From NCBI GenBank assembly GCA_019239775.1, contig JAFAZN010000114.1, positions 1-37,920 of the forward strand: 37,920 bases of DNA, in the 5' to 3' direction. The position numbers and the translations under genes are program-made. This document shows, in pieces, positions 1-7,857 of the stretch (position 1 is the first letter of the stretch; every line of letters starts with the position of its first letter). The stretch comes from Chloroflexota bacterium. Lineage in GTDB: Bacteria; Chloroflexota; UBA6077; CF-72. The notes below the pieces were generated by a model that was given only the letters and a program-made list of their open reading frames with translations, ran no database searches and had not been told where the DNA came from.

Positions 1-1
1 C

Positions 2-514
2 GACATCGACGCGTTCTCAGGTGGCGACCCCACCGCCGAGATGGCCGATTCGGCCTCGGACATTCAAGCGGAGCTGGAGCCGGATTTCACGAACCGACCG
101 GGAATGAGCGACCCTATCGAGGCCTCCGGCGCGAGCAGCTCGGATGCCGAGGATCCGGCCGAGAGTGGCGAGGTGTACACGCCACCGATCGATCCTGTCC
201 TGAGGACGGATCAACACGGGGCTGCGCACGTCCTGGGAGGTTTCGAAGTCGATTCGTTCGACGATGCGCCAGTCGACCGATCGGCAATGGACCGCGCGCC
301 TGGCGACGAAGCGCTCGCCGACGCCATCCGCCGTGAGCTGGCCGAGGATGCCGCGACGACGGAGCTCGACATCTTCGTTGCCGTGCGCAATGGCGTGGCG
401 CACCTGCGCGGGCATGTGGCTGACCTCGACGACGCGGACAACGCGGAAGCCGTCGCGGCGCGGGTACCGGGCGTCCGCGACGTGGTCGAAGAGCTGGAGG
501 TCTCCGGCCTTTAG
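2..514 (+). CDS. BON-domain protein (5' end outside window)
   Basis: The frame is open to the window edge. An ATG at 41 is possible but has no good ribosome site, so the gene probably begins upstream. The visible protein has an acidic, low-complexity N-terminal part followed by a BON domain over roughly the last 70 residues (from GDEALADAIRREL to the C-terminal VEELEVSGL). The pattern is helix, strand with VAVRNGVAHLRGHV, then EAVAARVPGVRDVVEEL, which is the usual alpha/beta BON arrangement. BON domains bind membranes or phospholipids or act as small attachment modules; the partner here cannot be told. The high Asp/Glu content of the first half resembles a flexible linker. A strong hairpin follows the stop codon. 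Confidence 0.65.
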   Translation, partial: DIDAFSGGDPTAEMADSASDIQAELEPDFTNRPGMSDPIEASGASSSDAEDPAESGEVYTPPIDPVLRTDQHGAAHVLGGFEVDSFDDAPVDRSAMDRAPGDEALADAIRRELAEDAATTELDIFVAVRNGVAHLRGHVADLDDADNAEAVAARVPGVRDVVEELEVSGL

Positions 515-520
515 GGCAGA

Positions 521-559
521 AGTCCCGGACCTCTGAGGGATGGATAGAGGTCCGGGACT
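521..559. terminator. Bidirectional hairpin terminator
   Basis: A perfect 14-bp inverted repeat (AGTCCCGGACCTCT at 521-534, its complement at 546-559) encloses an 11-nt loop. It lies between the convergent BON gene and the secreted repeat protein. There is no strong U-tract on either side, so it may act as a stabilising 3' hairpin as much as an intrinsic terminator. Confidence 0.6.
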
Positions 560-587
560 CTCCGTGAGTGAGGAGCGCTAGGTCGGG

Positions 588-1520
588 TTACGCGCCTGTC
601 TGGTCATCCTGGCCACCAGGCGCGCCTGGGCCGCGGCGCCCGGGGCCGCCAAATCCACCCTGCGGCACGACCTGGTTGACCATCTGATCGATGCGATTGT
701 CGATGTTGGTCTTGTCGGTATTGGCCTGATCGGCGGTGAGGCGGCCGTTGGTTACGGCCTGGTCGATGCGCTGGTTGGCCGCGTTCTTCAACGCGGTGGC
801 GACGTCAGCGGCGGTCTTGCCGTGCGCCTCGGCGACCTGCGCCAGCGACTTACCCGGCAGCTCGCTCTGTAGCTGTTGGACTGAAATGCCGATTGCCTGA
901 GCCGCGGTGTTGAGGCCCTGCTGAATCACGCCTCGGCCGAAGCCAGGGGCGAAGCCGCCAGGTCCACCCTGCGGCATGACCTGGTTCACCAGCTGATCGA
1001 TACGATTGTCGATCGCGGTCTTGCGCTGGTTGCCCTGGTCCGCGGTGAGCTTGCCGCTGGTTACAGCCTGGTCGATGCGCTGATTCGCGTCGTTCTTCAG
1101 TGCGGTAGCGACGTCCGCGCCGGTCTTGCCGTGCGACTGGGCGACCTGCGCCAGCGATTTGCCCGCCAGTTCAGTACGGAGCTGCTGCGTCGTGATACCT
1201 AGCGTTTGCGCCACGACCTGGGCGTTGAATGGGCCGAACCCACCACGCGGGCCGCCAGGACCGCCGCCGCGTGGGAATCCGCCGTTGGCGGGCAGGCCCT
1301 GGTCCTGCCGAACCTGGGCGATGTCTTGCTGCAGCGTCTGCGACGAGACGCCGAGTTTCTGAGCGAGGGCATCGATGAACTTCTGATAGCCGCTGTTCTG
1401 GGCGCCGGGCGTCGCGGCTGGCGCAGTTTGGGCGGCGGCGATACCTACAGCCGAACCGCCCAGAACGAGGACCGCGCCGGCCGCGATCACGGCTCGGCGA
1501 GCTGAAATTGGGAATTGCAT
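588..1520 (-). CDS. Secreted protein with two tandem ~85-residue repeats
   Basis: 310 residues. Residues 1-30 form a signal peptide: a short basic n-region (SARRA), a hydrophobic stretch and an AAA-QT cleavage site near 30/31. A short partial copy (LAQKLGVSSQTLQQDI, about 52-67) is followed by a Gly/Pro/Arg-rich linker and two full repeats at about 105-188 and 208-289. Each carries an L-G-I-T/S-x2-Q-L start, GKSLAQVA, HGKT, DVATALKN, NQRIDQAVT and DNRIDQ-(L/M)-VNQV, ending in a PQGG linker. The helical, Gln/Asn-rich units look like extracellular helical-bundle modules. I do not recognise a catalytic function. A strong purine stretch (GGGGAGG on the minus strand, about 1540-1548) is too far from the ATG to be its ribosome site. 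Confidence 0.75.
   Translation of the reverse strand: MQFPISARRAVIAAGAVLVLGGSAVGIAAAQTAPAATPGAQNSGYQKFIDALAQKLGVSSQTLQQDIAQVRQDQGLPANGGFPRGGGPGGPRGGFGPFNAQVVAQTLGITTQQLRTELAGKSLAQVAQSHGKTGADVATALKNDANQRIDQAVTSGKLTADQGNQRKTAIDNRIDQLVNQVMPQGGPGGFAPGFGRGVIQQGLNTAAQAIGISVQQLQSELPGKSLAQVAEAHGKTAADVATALKNAANQRIDQAVTNGRLTADQANTDKTNIDNRIDQMVNQVVPQGGFGGPGRRGPGAPGGQDDQTGA
654..899 (-). repeat. Second internal repeat of the secreted protein
   Basis: Encodes residues about 208-289. It matches the copy at 957-1208 with an offset of 103 codons (309 nt). Protein identity is high, by eye roughly three quarters, and the DNA is also clearly similar. Confidence 0.7.
957..1208 (-). repeat. First internal repeat of the secreted protein
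   Basis: Encodes residues about 105-188, from QTLGITTQQL to VNQVMPQGG. It is the partner of the repeat at 654-899. Confidence 0.7.
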
Positions 1521-1701
1521 ACAGATTTGTTTGAAGGGACCTCCCCAGGAGTGTGCCAGTCGGTGACTGACGCTGTTGCATAAGTGTGGCGCGCGTGTGC
1601 TAAATCGCGGTTAGCGCGATCTAAAACTACGCTGAAATCGCAGGCCATTTTTTCGCCAGGTAACGTCGGTAGCCTCTCAGGCGTGTCCAAGGATGCACGC
1701 C

Positions 1702-1707
1702 TAGAGT
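1702..1707 (+). promoter_or_regulatory. Candidate -10 (TAGAGT), near-leaderless
   Basis: TAGAGT ends 9 nt before the GTG at 1717, so transcription would begin close to the start codon. There is no Shine-Dalgarno sequence between. The pattern recurs at several genes in this window. Confidence 0.35.
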
Positions 1708-1716
1708 CGCTGAGTA

Positions 1717-2454
1717 GTGCTGGCCTCGGACAACGGCGGCGACCCGTCAACTCCTGATGCGCAGCGGCCACATGCAGTGGTGGCCGTCGTTGACGCGCGC
1801 CTGTCGACGTATCTAGACCGAGCGCTCACTGCGGATGGCTATCGGGTCGAGCTCGCCGCGAATGTGGTTGATGCCTCAGAGGTGCCGTTTGCGCCGGATG
1901 TAGTGCTGCTGGACGGTCTGCTGCCGCTGGTCCAGCAGCTTCGAGCAAGGACAGATGCGCCTATCGTGGTGCTCTCAAGTGATGCCGCGGTCGAGGCGCG
2001 CATTGCCGCGCTGGACGCGGGTGCCGACGAGGTCGTCGCGGCGCCGTTCGAGCCACGCGAGCTGCTTGCGAAACTTCGGGCGCTGCGACGTGGGCGTGAG
2101 CTGGCGACCAGGCGCGCTCGCCACGGCACCCTTAGCTATGCCGACATCCACCTGGACCTGGATACGCGCGAGGTTACGCGTGGCGGTCGCACGGTCGACC
2201 TTCGCTACAAGGGCGTAGAACTGCTGGCGTGCTTCATGCGCCATCCCGAGCGCGTCCTGTCGCGGCGGGAACTCCTGGAAGACGTCTGGGGCTATGACTT
2301 TCTGGGCGACTCGAATGTGATCGAAGTCACCGTCAGCCACCTCCGCCAGGCGCTGGAAGCGGGCGGTGAACCGCGGCTGATCTTCACCGTACGCCCGATC
2401 GGCTACATCCTCAACGCTCGTTCCGACGGGCGATACTCGTGCAAAGGCAAATGA
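1717..2454 (+). CDS. OmpR/PhoB-type response regulator, atypical receiver
   Basis: 245 residues. Residues about 20-130 are a receiver-like domain: the phospho-acceptor position is D66 (VVLLDGLLP), the Ser/Thr switch position is S87 (VVLSSDA) and the fold ends with LDAGADEVVAAPFEP. The acidic pair at the first strand is reduced to one Asp (VVDA, D26) and the conserved Lys before Pro-Phe is Ala (A109). Residues about 140-240 are a winged-helix DNA-binding domain with RRELLEDVWGYDF and VTVSHLRQAL, ending in the wing motif RPIGYIL. No histidine kinase is adjacent. The receiver losses suggest it may not respond to normal phosphorylation. Target genes are unknown. GTG start, no Shine-Dalgarno sequence. 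Confidence 0.85.
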   Translation: MLASDNGGDPSTPDAQRPHAVVAVVDARLSTYLDRALTADGYRVELAANVVDASEVPFAPDVVLLDGLLPLVQQLRARTDAPIVVLSSDAAVEARIAALDAGADEVVAAPFEPRELLAKLRALRRGRELATRRARHGTLSYADIHLDLDTREVTRGGRTVDLRYKGVELLACFMRHPERVLSRRELLEDVWGYDFLGDSNVIEVTVSHLRQALEAGGEPRLIFTVRPIGYILNARSDGRYSCKGK

Positions 2455-2470
2455 CGGGGACGGTGCATCC

Positions 2471-3787
2471 CTAAGCGCGTGCGTTCGCGGCGTCCGTGGA
2501 GGCGCCGCTTGCTGCGAACTCGTGCAAGAACGCGGCATGATGCTGCTCCCACAGCGTGGGCATGTCCTCCTCGAGGCTCACCACTTCCAGCGGCGCTTGA
2601 CGGAACCATTCAGGGTGCGCCGCAAGGTCTGGCTCTTCTCCGCGCTGCAACGCCTCAGCCAGGTGCATCAGGTGGCGGCGCATCTGGATGATGGCGGTGT
2701 CCGCTGCTCCCAGATGCTCCTGCGTGCGGTCATAGACCTTGCCCATGGACTCGGTCACGGCCGCGTCCTGCACGCGATTGGTGGGCAGGCCGGTGTAGTT
2801 GATGCGCCGTTGCATGTCGCGGTCGATCAGGTAGTCGTTGCCGCCGTTGCGCGCAAGCCGCCAGGAACCAGGCTCGTGCGTCAGACTCGGGTCGAACACC
2901 TGGCGGCCGTACTGCAGCAGCTTGTACGGGTCGCGCGCGCTGAGGTCCGGTTCGGGGACGCCGTTCTGGTTGACCAGTGGCCGAATCATGAACCACCAGC
3001 TGGTTTCGTCATCCCGCGGAATCACAAAGAAGCAGCCGCCCAGCTTTGGGCCTGGAATCGCGGTAAATGTCGGATACGCAAACGTGGTGAGTCGCCAGTG
3101 ATAGCGGCCATCCTCGAGGGCTTGCCGCTTGGCGCCATAGACAAACCCGAAGGCCGTCTGTAGCACGATCAATTTCATCGGCGCCGAATTCGAAAGACGT
3201 GTGTTGATGGGCCGGTCGAACGCGCGATGCAGAAAATTGATGTGCGACGTATCGAGGTTGCCCTCGAGGCCCTGGGTGTAGTTGGACTCCTGCATCCACT
3301 TGGCGACCGGTGTGTGGTCGGCGTTTGGCACCAGGCACCACGGGTACTGCGGAAGGCTCGGCTCACGCTCCTTGGGACCCATGTAGACCCAGATGAGCCC
3401 ACCCCACTCCTTCGCCGGATACGCGGTCGCTTTGACTTTCTGCCTGAAATCGGACTCAGCCGGCTCGTTGGGCATGTCGACGCACTTGCCGTCCACATCG
3501 AACTTCCAGCCGTGATAGACACACCTGAGGCCTTGTTCTTCGTTGCGTCCGAAGAACAGCGAAGCGCCGCGGTGCGGGCAATTGTTTTGGATTACGCCGA
3601 TGGCGCCCGTGGTGTCGCGAAACGCGACCAGGTCCTCACCGAGGAGCCGCAAGCGCACCGGATCCGAATCCGCCCGCGGCAGCTCCGACGGCAGCATCGC
3701 CGGCACCCAGAAGCGCCGAAACACCTCGCCCATGGGCGTACCAGCATTTGTCTGCGTCAGGAGCGCGTTCTCGGCAGGAGTGAGCAT
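2471..3787 (-). CDS. Rieske [2Fe-2S] ring-hydroxylating oxygenase, large subunit
   Basis: 438 residues. The N-terminal Rieske centre is complete: C70-x-H72 (CPHRGA) and C89-x2-H92 (CVYHGW). The catalytic domain has the mononuclear iron ligands H182 and H187 in NLDTSHINFLHR. The opening sequence, with LLTQTNAGTPMGE and RRFWVPAML, is characteristic of the phthalate 4,5-dioxygenase oxygenase-subunit group. Such enzymes use electrons from a reductase to insert oxygen into aromatic substrates. No reductase or ferredoxin gene is adjacent, so the redox partner must be elsewhere and the substrate cannot be named. It converges with the response regulator, 16 nt apart. The ATG follows a TG-extended -10 by 6 nt, suggesting a leaderless mRNA. 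Confidence 0.88.
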   Translation of the reverse strand: MLTPAENALLTQTNAGTPMGEVFRRFWVPAMLPSELPRADSDPVRLRLLGEDLVAFRDTTGAIGVIQNNCPHRGASLFFGRNEEQGLRCVYHGWKFDVDGKCVDMPNEPAESDFRQKVKATAYPAKEWGGLIWVYMGPKEREPSLPQYPWCLVPNADHTPVAKWMQESNYTQGLEGNLDTSHINFLHRAFDRPINTRLSNSAPMKLIVLQTAFGFVYGAKRQALEDGRYHWRLTTFAYPTFTAIPGPKLGGCFFVIPRDDETSWWFMIRPLVNQNGVPEPDLSARDPYKLLQYGRQVFDPSLTHEPGSWRLARNGGNDYLIDRDMQRRINYTGLPTNRVQDAAVTESMGKVYDRTQEHLGAADTAIIQMRRHLMHLAEALQRGEEPDLAAHPEWFRQAPLEVVSLEEDMPTLWEQHHAAFLHEFAASGASTDAANARA

Positions 3788-3793
3788 AAACCG

Positions 3794-3802
3794 AGCGTAA
3801 CA
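3794..3802 (-). promoter_or_regulatory. Extended -10 (TGT-TACGCT) before Rieske oxygenase
   Basis: On the minus strand TG-T-TACGCT ends 6 nt before the ATG at 3787, which would place transcription initiation on or next to the start codon. No Shine-Dalgarno sequence is present. Confidence 0.4.
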
Positions 3803-3844
3803 CCCGACTGCGTTTGTCGTTCGTTGAGCTATCGGTGAACGTCG

Positions 3845-6202
3845 CTACTCGTCGACGTCGCAACCTCCCGCCATACACGCGAGTTCCTGGGCAGCCGAAG
3901 TGAGATCGTGCGCCTCGTAGCGCCAAAGCTTGCTGAAGTCGATCTCTGGAAACTCAGCCATGCGGCGCTCGTACTCGTCCTGCGTAATCTCAATATACGG
4001 AAGCTGCGCATAATGCGCGTCAAAGGCAGGGAGGAAGGCCATTCCGCCAATAAGATCGCGGTGTTCCCAGATCCACCTGGTCAACTCGACAACTTCATCA
4101 GCTTTGTAAGTGATCGTTACGGAAGGATTGTGATCGGTCCAGTTGACTTTGTTGTGGAGCCAGTAGTTGCATTGTTCGATGGCGCCGCGGTCTTTTCGGG
4201 TGATTGCGCCGTCGGGCGAGCGCATTGGGAAATGGATGACCCAGGTATTGGCATCTTCGCGGGTCTGGCCGTTTTCGGGATCCATCGGGACGCCGGCGTC
4301 GCGCAGGACTTTGTAGATGGGCGAGGTCGCGGCGACACGGACGTTGCGTTCGTAGTAGGGCGCCCACCTCGCATGCAGACCTGAGCTGCAATTCAACAGT
4401 TGCGAGCTGTTGCCGCTCGGCTTCACCGTCGTGATCGCGGCGGAGGGGTTGATGCCGAGCCGCTTGGCGAACTGGCGGTTGGTTTCTGTCGCAACTGCAC
4501 GCAACGCTTGCATCACAGCTGGATCGTGGGTGAGCGGGCTATCCATCTGTCCCGTGATGTCGACTCCGAGCAGCCGCTCCTCTTCACAGTTTTGCTTCCA
4601 GATCGGTCGCAAATCCGGAAAATGCGTCGCCAGCGACTGGATCGTCCCAATAATGGCGGCCGTTACAATCTTCTCTTTCAACGTCTCAAACGTGTCATCA
4701 CTGCGCGCGACCGCAATCGAAAGATTGCAGAATTCATTCTTTCGAAGAATGATTTCGCCACAGGGATTACAACCGTACTCGTCGTAGCCGAAGCGCTTGC
4801 GGCGGTCGGGGATCAGGTCTAGCGTGGCTTTGCGGTTGAAGATGCCTGGTTCGCCGCGCTGAGACTTGACCATGTCCAGCACTTGCTCCATCACCTGGAC
4901 CTGGTCGAGGCCGCGTTCGGGCCACACGGCCGAGTTATTGGCGTTCCAGCGCTGGCTGTTGTCGTGCTCGAAATCACCGCTCTTGCAGAGCCGCATGTCC
5001 AGGTCGTCGTAGTCGAACAACGAGATCATCGCAGTCCGGCGCACTCCACCCGAAACGGCTGCATTGCCGACCATGCACATGATGTCGTGCGCATCCAGCG
5101 GACGCAGGTGCATGCCCTGGCGGGCCAGGATCCTTGCGCGTGCGAATTCGAGCATGGTGCGCAGCGGGCCAGGGCCAGAGGCGCGGCCACCTTTGGTGCG
5201 CAATGGCGCGCCCGCCGCGCGAATCTCGTCGAAATTGAAGAGGACGTCGCCGCCCTCGAACCACGTCTGAATGCCCAGCCGCACGGCGGTGGCCCAGCCC
5301 TGGGCGGAATCCTCGATCACGTGCCGCACCGGCGTCAGGCTGCGCTGTCGCTGAACTCTCGGAAAACTCTCGACGTAGCGGCTTTCGACAGAAAATCCAA
5401 CGCCGCAGCCCGCCATCGAAATCAGCAGTGCTTCGGCAAAGGCATCCACGCTGTCCACGGGCAGGTACGAGCAGTTGTAGATCGTGGTCGAGTCACGCCG
5501 CGCTGGCGAGCCTGCCATCGCCAGCAGCCGCATCGACGGCATGCTGCGCATTTCCAGGATCATCCGCCGCATGTGCGCATACGTCTCGCCACCGAGATCG
5601 ACACCCGTGTTTGTGGTGACCAGCTCGTGGAGGAAGCTCACCGCGCGGTCCACAGTCTCGATCCACGTCTCGCGACGGCCTTTGTCGTAGTCGAAGCGCG
5701 AGTACTTGTCGAAGAACTGGAACTTCTGGATTGGCGTGGGGAAGTATTGGTCGGCCTGACCGAACGCCTCACGCACCTCGTCGGGAACGGGTCGCTCCTG
5801 CCGCTGCGCAGCATGCACGGCGCGATACAGGATGTAGGCTTTGGCGGCCTCGAACTCGCCAGCCGCCTGGAGGGTTAGCTCGACCGCGTCCTGGACGACC
5901 TCGACCGTCGGCTGGCCCGGTCGCGCCGACATGATGTTGACCACGCGCACGGCCAGCTCGGGGATGGGCGTATAGGGCGACCTGCCCAGCGCCGCGAAGC
6001 ACCGACTGATGGCGCGCTCGATGCGCATCGGGTCGAACGGGACCTCGCGGCCATCGCGCTTGATGATGGTCGTGGGCAAGGCGACTTCGTGGACGCCGTC
6101 TTCGTGAACGCTGTGGCTGCGCGTAGCGAAGGCGAGGTCGAGCTGTGCGACACCGTTTGCGCTGGGGATGGGATGGATCGCGTCAGCATCCAGACCGTGC
6201 AT
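3845..6202 (-). CDS. nrdJ: Adenosylcobalamin-dependent ribonucleotide reductase (class II)
   Basis: 785 residues. An ATP-cone-type allosteric domain lies at about 44-134 (IIKRDGREVPFD onward). The catalytic ten-stranded barrel follows. The active-site set is complete and its spacing matches the monomeric Lactobacillus-type triphosphate reductase: redox Cys C244 (YNCSY) and C492 (FCNLS), thiyl-radical Cys C481 with E483 in NPCGEI, and the C-terminal shuttle pair C776/C781 (CMAGGC). C481-C492 are 11 apart and C776-C781 are 5 apart, as in that family. It makes deoxyribonucleotides with B12 instead of a tyrosyl radical, so oxygen is neither needed nor harmful. The cone domain predicts dATP feedback. 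NrdR-like boxes lie 40-85 nt upstream. Whether the substrate is the di- or triphosphate is inferred only from similarity. Confidence 0.93.
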   Translation of the reverse strand: MHGLDADAIHPIPSANGVAQLDLAFATRSHSVHEDGVHEVALPTTIIKRDGREVPFDPMRIERAISRCFAALGRSPYTPIPELAVRVVNIMSARPGQPTVEVVQDAVELTLQAAGEFEAAKAYILYRAVHAAQRQERPVPDEVREAFGQADQYFPTPIQKFQFFDKYSRFDYDKGRRETWIETVDRAVSFLHELVTTNTGVDLGGETYAHMRRMILEMRSMPSMRLLAMAGSPARRDSTTIYNCSYLPVDSVDAFAEALLISMAGCGVGFSVESRYVESFPRVQRQRSLTPVRHVIEDSAQGWATAVRLGIQTWFEGGDVLFNFDEIRAAGAPLRTKGGRASGPGPLRTMLEFARARILARQGMHLRPLDAHDIMCMVGNAAVSGGVRRTAMISLFDYDDLDMRLCKSGDFEHDNSQRWNANNSAVWPERGLDQVQVMEQVLDMVKSQRGEPGIFNRKATLDLIPDRRKRFGYDEYGCNPCGEIILRKNEFCNLSIAVARSDDTFETLKEKIVTAAIIGTIQSLATHFPDLRPIWKQNCEEERLLGVDITGQMDSPLTHDPAVMQALRAVATETNRQFAKRLGINPSAAITTVKPSGNSSQLLNCSSGLHARWAPYYERNVRVAATSPIYKVLRDAGVPMDPENGQTREDANTWVIHFPMRSPDGAITRKDRGAIEQCNYWLHNKVNWTDHNPSVTITYKADEVVELTRWIWEHRDLIGGMAFLPAFDAHYAQLPYIEITQDEYERRMAEFPEIDFSKLWRYEAHDLTSAAQELACMAGGCDVDE

Positions 6203-6224
6203 GCTTGGCTGTACCTACCAGAGG

Positions 6225-6230
6225 ATTTTA
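6225..6230 (-). promoter_or_regulatory. Candidate -10 (TAAAAT) of nrdJ
   Basis: TAAAAT on the minus strand lies 22 nt before the nrdJ ATG. The NrdR-like boxes sit just upstream, over the expected -35 region and beyond, a placement suited to repression. No convincing -35 hexamer. Confidence 0.4.
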
Positions 6231-6242
6231 AGTGGTTTGGGG

Positions 6243-6287
6243 CACAACCGAGTGGGTTTCCGGCCGTGACACCCACAACATGTTGTG
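6243..6287 (-). promoter_or_regulatory. Tandem NrdR-like boxes upstream of nrdJ
   Basis: CACAACATGTTGTG at 6274-6287 is a perfect 14-bp palindrome. A second, weaker site (CACAACCGAGTGGG, 6243-6256) shares the left half exactly. The centres are 31 bp apart, about three helical turns. NrdR boxes are known to occur in pairs with this spacing upstream of ribonucleotide reductase genes, with consensus close to ACACWATATATWGTGT. The nrdR gene itself is not in the window. The rest of the 251-bp gap (6203-6453) holds only a direct repeat TTGTGACGCCG at 6350-6360 and 6385-6395. Confidence 0.65.
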
Positions 6288-6453
6288 CTTCGGGGACATT
6301 GGGCCAGGCTATGTTGGGGTCCGGTAACGCTGCAAGCCGCAAACGTGGTTTGTGACGCCGGCCGTGTCAAGCAGGTTGACGCGGTTGTGACGCCGAGCCG
6401 GTTGACAGCTCGTAGAACACGTGAGCGACGGCCGTTAAGACTCGGAAAGTTGC

Positions 6454-7689
6454 TCAGCGGGCGTCGGCGCCGAGGGTGATCTGTACGTCGGCGTTGGTCG
6501 GATTGCCCGTAGAGACGCGGCTGGCGGGCAGGCCGACGGCGCTGGCGATCTGGTCGGCGGCTGAGCGGGCGCTGGCGCGCGCGACGATGGTTGTTTGTGG
6601 CTGGGCGCGCGGGGCGTCGGCCACGTTGGCAACCGTGAAGCCCGCCTGTTTGAGGCGGTCGGCCGTGCGGGCGGCCAGGCCTGTCACGCCTGCGCCGTTC
6701 AGCACCTCGACCGAAATCGACGCGGGCGACACCGTCGGCGCAGCGAGGAACTGCGCCACCGCCGGCTTCAACGTGGGTTTAGCCTGCAGCAGATAGGCGC
6801 CGTCTTCGCCGGTGACTTCGCTGGCGAGTGACGTATCGATGACCAGGTGATCGGGATCGCCCGGGTCCCGCAGCATCGCGGCCTCTACGGCAATGACGTC
6901 AAGCGGCGTGATATCGGTTTTCACCGCGGAGGCGACGGCGGCAAGCACCGCAGGCGTCCGCGGCCAATTGAGCGGATTCAGCATCGCGTTGCGCACCGCG
7001 GCCACCACCTGCTGCTGCCGCGCAGCGCGCGCGAAATCGCTGTCCTGATGCCGCGTGCGCGCGTACTTCAACGCGGTATCGCCATCCATGTGCTGGCGTC
7101 CGGCCGGTATGTCGACGGTTTGATAGCCGTAGTCGTCCGTCGGGTACGCATCATCATGGATTGCCTGCGGCACCGTGATGTCGACCCCACCCACAGCATC
7201 CACCACGTCGCGCACGCCCTGGAGGCCGATCACCACGTACCGATCCACCGGCTGGCCGATCACGTTGCTGACCGTCTGCTTGGCAGTCTGTGGGCCGCCC
7301 ATCTCGTAAGCAGCATTGATGCGCTCCTCGCCGTAACCCGGGATCTGGACCCACAGGTCCCGCGGCACAGAAAGCATCGCCACACGCGGCAAAGCGCGAT
7401 CGCCGACAAACAGCAACAGCGTGTCGGTGCGACCGACCTCGCCCCGCCTGAGCTCGTCCGGCCGCGCGTCGGAGCCCATGATCAGAATGGACTCGCGCGG
7501 TGGAGTCAGCAGCAACGCCGCGGCGACCACACCCAGAATCGCGATCAGCAACAGCAGGATGACACGGCCGAGGAGCCCAGCGAGGCCGCTGCCGCGCCGC
7601 TCGCGCTCGGAGAGGGACTGCTGCTGATACTCCGGTTCGTCGCCGACGGTCGGCAGGCGCTGGGTAGGTTCGAGGTCCGGCGTTGTCAC
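6454..7689 (-). CDS. LytR-CpsA-Psr (LCP) family cell-wall glycopolymer ligase
   Basis: 411 residues: cytoplasmic N-terminus of about 38 residues, one membrane helix (about 40-61), then an extracellular LCP domain at about 66-240. Conserved residues are present: GRTDT (R87, D89), SVPRD (R110, D111), ARTRH (R211, R213) and DFARAARQQ. A LytR_C domain follows at about 320-408 (SVEVLNGAGVTGLAARTA). LCP proteins transfer lipid-linked glycopolymers onto peptidoglycan or other envelope acceptors, using a bound polyprenyl pyrophosphate. The acceptor in this organism is unknown. The GTG start is preceded by TAACTT 9 nt upstream. The gene lies upstream of nrdJ on the same strand but 251 nt apart, so joint transcription is doubtful. 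Confidence 0.88.
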   Translation of the reverse strand: MTTPDLEPTQRLPTVGDEPEYQQQSLSERERRGSGLAGLLGRVILLLLIAILGVVAAALLLTPPRESILIMGSDARPDELRRGEVGRTDTLLLFVGDRALPRVAMLSVPRDLWVQIPGYGEERINAAYEMGGPQTAKQTVSNVIGQPVDRYVVIGLQGVRDVVDAVGGVDITVPQAIHDDAYPTDDYGYQTVDIPAGRQHMDGDTALKYARTRHQDSDFARAARQQQVVAAVRNAMLNPLNWPRTPAVLAAVASAVKTDITPLDVIAVEAAMLRDPGDPDHLVIDTSLASEVTGEDGAYLLQAKPTLKPAVAQFLAAPTVSPASISVEVLNGAGVTGLAARTADRLKQAGFTVANVADAPRAQPQTTIVARASARSAADQIASAVGLPASRVSTGNPTNADVQITLGADAR

Positions 7690-7698
7690 GTGCTGGTC

Positions 7699-7704
7699 AA
7701 GTTA
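7699..7704 (-). promoter_or_regulatory. Candidate -10 (TAACTT) of the LCP gene
   Basis: TAACTT on the minus strand ends 9 nt before the GTG at 7689. There is no Shine-Dalgarno sequence between, consistent with a leaderless or very short-leader mRNA. Confidence 0.3.
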
Positions 7705-7791
7705 CGAGTTCTTGTCGAGGAAGATTTCTTTCGTGATGGTGCGGTACGTTCGGGCGGCGACGGCTCGGAGTGCTCTTGCAGTAGCAAACAT
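7702..7791 (-). CDS. Possible 29-residue basic peptide
   Basis: An ATG-started frame of 29 codons ends 12 nt before the LCP start. The peptide is basic (several Arg, two Lys) and reads ARALRAVAARTYRTITKEIF in its middle, an amphipathic helix-like pattern. There is no clear ribosome site. It lies in the 168-nt gap between the ROK kinase stop and the LCP start, and could be a leader peptide or chance. I do not recognise a family. Confidence 0.22.
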   Translation of the reverse strand: MFATARALRAVAARTYRTITKEIFLDKNS

Positions 7792-7857
7792 GGAAAACCT
7801 AGCAAGAGACCTCGGATAGCCCTGTTAACGGTGGTGTGCCGAGAACGGCAACAGCGT

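Noticed and set aside
4883..5878. Long open frame antisense to nrdJ (331 codons)
   Set aside because: It lies fully inside a well-supported gene on the opposite strand; its His/Arg/Ala-rich composition is typical of GC-rich shadow frames.
6203..6453. Cobalamin riboswitch upstream of the B12-dependent reductase
   Set aside because: No recognisable B12-box core or long structured leader; the region is explained better by NrdR-like boxes.
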